Under the pieces are notes generated by a model. That model did not search any database. It was not told the DNA's origin and saw nothing but the letters and a program-made list of their open reading frames with translations. From NCBI GenBank assembly GCA_003833135.1, contig QZLH01000380.1:30568-94567 (forward strand): a DNA stretch of 64,000 nt, read 5' to 3'. Shown here in pieces: positions 62,008-64,000 of this stretch. The stretch comes from Oehlia diaphana. Taxonomy: Eukaryota > Glomeromycota > Glomeromycetes > Glomerales > Glomeraceae. Position 1 is the first letter of the stretch. Each line of letters opens with the position of its first letter. A program made the translations under genes and the position numbers.

Positions 62008-63720
62008 TTAACGAAAATAAGCGTCAATATTGGCTTGTTGCATTGAGGTTGTTTTTTTGAACCTTAAAAAATTTTCAACCTTTCTCACTAATTTAATATA
62101 CTCCTCCGCATTATCCTGCTGTAATAGGAAGGTGTGCACATTTTCTAAACTAGAAATTGCAACGTTAGTACTAATAATGGGTTTTTCGTTACTATCATCC
62201 GTTTCTTCTAAATCCACATTCTCCTTGTCAGTATCTCCGAAGAGATATACAAGCTCTTCAATAATTTGATCGTCTTTAGGGACTTCATAAACAACACTCT
62301 CATCAGGTATGTTAAGAAACTCTTCTGCCTGCATTGGATGAGAGAGATTAAGGGCTTGAAGTGTATTCGCAATATCACTAAACACTAAGTTTTCTTGTTG
62401 GCGAATATCTTCTGATGAATCTACACTTGCATCAGGAAGAATTTTTGTGTGGCGCCAGCAGTTACGAATTACATTAGCATCAACATCATCCCAAGCTTGG
62501 ATGATAAAACGGATTGCCTGTAAAACATCCAGGCGTAAATCTTCTGCGCGGTTACCTGCCTCTACATATTGCAGCAACAACCTTTGAAAAAAGCAGTTAG
62601 ATTTGTATGCTATAATTTATGTTAAATATGATAAAGTAATTTACCTTACCTTACATGAAAACGACGATAATGTCTTTTAAAGGACATAATTACCCCAGCA
62701 TCCATCGGCTGGATTTTAGACGTTGTATTCGGAGGCAAAAAGTGAACATCGGTATATCGTAAGGTAAGGCCAACTAATTTATGACTGGGGCAGTTGTCAA
62801 GGAGAAGTAATACGCGTTGGCCTTGATGCTTTAGACCAACTTGACGATCGAATTCTTGCAACCATTCCTGAAATAATGACGTGATCATCCAGGCTTTGGC
62901 ATTATTACGGTATGTCATGGGCATAGTTTGGATTCTTATATTTTTAAAACAACGCGGCCTTTCAAATTTTCCGATAATCAAAGGTTTCAATTTGTGCGAG
63001 CCATCGGCATTTGAACACAACGCAATCGAAAGTCGTTCTTTGTTCACTTTGCGTCCAGCGAGGCGTTTTGTTGCAAGTGTACGATCAGGTTCTAATCTAC
63101 AAATTATCAATATAGTTTACGCGAGATAAATACAATAATTTTTAAAAAAAAATTTTTTTACTATTAGGAATTTACCTATAGAATAATCCAGTTTCGTCCA
63201 TGTTGTATATTCTTTCGGGTGGGTAGCTTGAACATCGTTCTCTTAATAAAGGCAATGTACTGGCAATAGCGGCTTCATCAGCAGATGAAGCTTCTCCTTC
63301 AAGCTTTCGTTGACGAATTCCATTACGGTCCTTGAACTTTTGGAGCCATCCTGAGGAAAATTGTAACGCGTCTCGAGAAATATTTAATCCATCAGCAATC
63401 ATCCTAGCTTTTTCGATAAGGATTGCATCACTCAAAACTGTTTGATGTTGGTAGTTTAAGACGAATTCCTTGAGCGCTAGTTCAAGGGCTGGATAGGTAA
63501 CTGGTCTATGTCGCTTCTTATTTGGACTGATAGTCTCTGAGTTAAGTCGTTCTTCTGCTGTTTGTAAGATACGAGTAATAGTACTTTCATTTACTCTTAC
63601 TCTCCACTTTTCTTCAATCCAATCAACATACTGAGCCCGAGTTCTTTTACTATTATCGCGAGCGTAAACACAAAGCTCTCGCTTTTGAGTTTCAGTTAGT
63701 GTGATTCTTTTAAGAGACAT
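62008..63720 (-). CDS. pogo/Tigger-type transposase (DDE superfamily, HTH_CENPB)
   Basis: Three exons (63720-63176, 63096-62650, 62581-62008), 521 aa, no stops. The N-terminus is a DNA-binding pair as in pogo/CENP-B proteins: LTETQKRELCVYARDN helix-turn-helix, then the Tc5/CENP-B-type domain (KEFVLNYQHQTVLSDAILIE, WLQKFKDRNGIRQRKLEGEA). The catalytic core shows YNMDETGLFYR (Asp175), LLLLDNCPSHK (Asp282) and TTSKIQPMDAGVIMSFK (Asp314), a DDD triad with 31 residues between the last two, as in Tigger/pogo. The C-terminal 190 aa are acidic. The protein cuts and pastes DNA at TA sites in the nucleus. Its terminal repeats were not found with certainty; one end may lie past 64000. Two introns in a transposase suggest an old or domesticated copy, or normal family structure. 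Confidence 0.9.
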
Positions 63721-64000
63721 TTTTAGAGGCGTTCGGGTGATTTCAATGTTATTAAATATAAAAATAAAATCATCATTCTTTTTCCTTAATTTAGATACAT
63801 AACAGAGTTAAACAATCCGTTTGTGCACAATTTCATGACCTCCTTAAAAAACCTTCCCTGGCTAATACTAATTTGGGATAGCCAGTTCACACGCTAGTAA
63901 TCAACAGTTCTCACATTCTTTAATCCTAAGTTTATAAGAGAATCCTTGGAATTTTGTATACTGTAATCGTTTTGATTTCTGTTGCTGGAGGATCTGGAGC
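63721..64000. other. Upstream of the transposase
   Basis: No gene seen; contains short GC-richer text near 63840-63900. The other end of the transposon may lie here or beyond the window. Confidence 0.4.

Overview
The window is AT-rich eukaryotic DNA with short (about 50-250 nt) GT-AG introns, long A/T homopolymers and interstitial TTAGGG arrays. The gene families are an expanded set of Cys4-plus-TKL kinases, BBE oxidases, an FAR1/SWIM transposon relic, a CBM19 secreted protein and a DOMON-b561 protein. Together these point to an arbuscular mycorrhizal fungus of the Glomeromycotina, most likely Rhizophagus. This assignment is inference from style and family content, not from a database search.

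Layout. 0-6 kb: a telomere-like array, a decayed FAR1/MULE-type transposon gene, then a minus-strand kinase gene whose first six exons are copies of one unit (Cys4 module plus kinase N-lobe) and whose last exon supplies the only C-lobe. 7.5-10.7 kb: repeats. 10.7-12.2 kb: a six-exon gene of unknown function. 14.4-15.8 kb: a secretory DOMON/cytochrome b561 protein. 16.6-19.7 kb: an Ecdysoneless (ECD/SGT1) homologue in 11 exons. 21.2-21.8 kb: a small secreted CBM19 chitin-binding protein with a palindromic element in its intron. 22-26 kb: gene-poor, with a degenerate triplicated segment. 26.2-27.1 kb: a Sel1/TPR-like protein with a MYND-like finger. 27-32 kb: empty AT-rich DNA. 32-41.4 kb: accessory block with pogo/Tigger-like termini, two copies of a broken FAD/BBE oxidase gene, and at least six kinds of short inverted-repeat elements. 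44-46.4 kb: a small secreted or membrane protein and a C-terminally anchored disordered protein. 50.5-51.5 kb: a PARP-fold-like protein. 56.4-58.3 kb: an 11-exon TKL-type kinase. 59.3-60.1 kb: an F-box-like gene that shows up only after splicing. 62-63.7 kb: an intact-looking pogo/Tigger DDD transposase.

There is no operon logic. The window mixes housekeeping genes (ECD), signalling genes (two kinases, PARP-like, F-box-like, MYND), secreted or surface genes (CBM19, DOMON-b561, 44.2 kb protein) and mobile DNA. Splice models were built by hand from GT-AG (once GC-AG) junctions that keep frame and family motifs. The most unusual object is the kinase with six tandem N-lobes: the exon copies are joined by introns in the same phase at the same place, and only the last N-lobe keeps a proper glycine loop.
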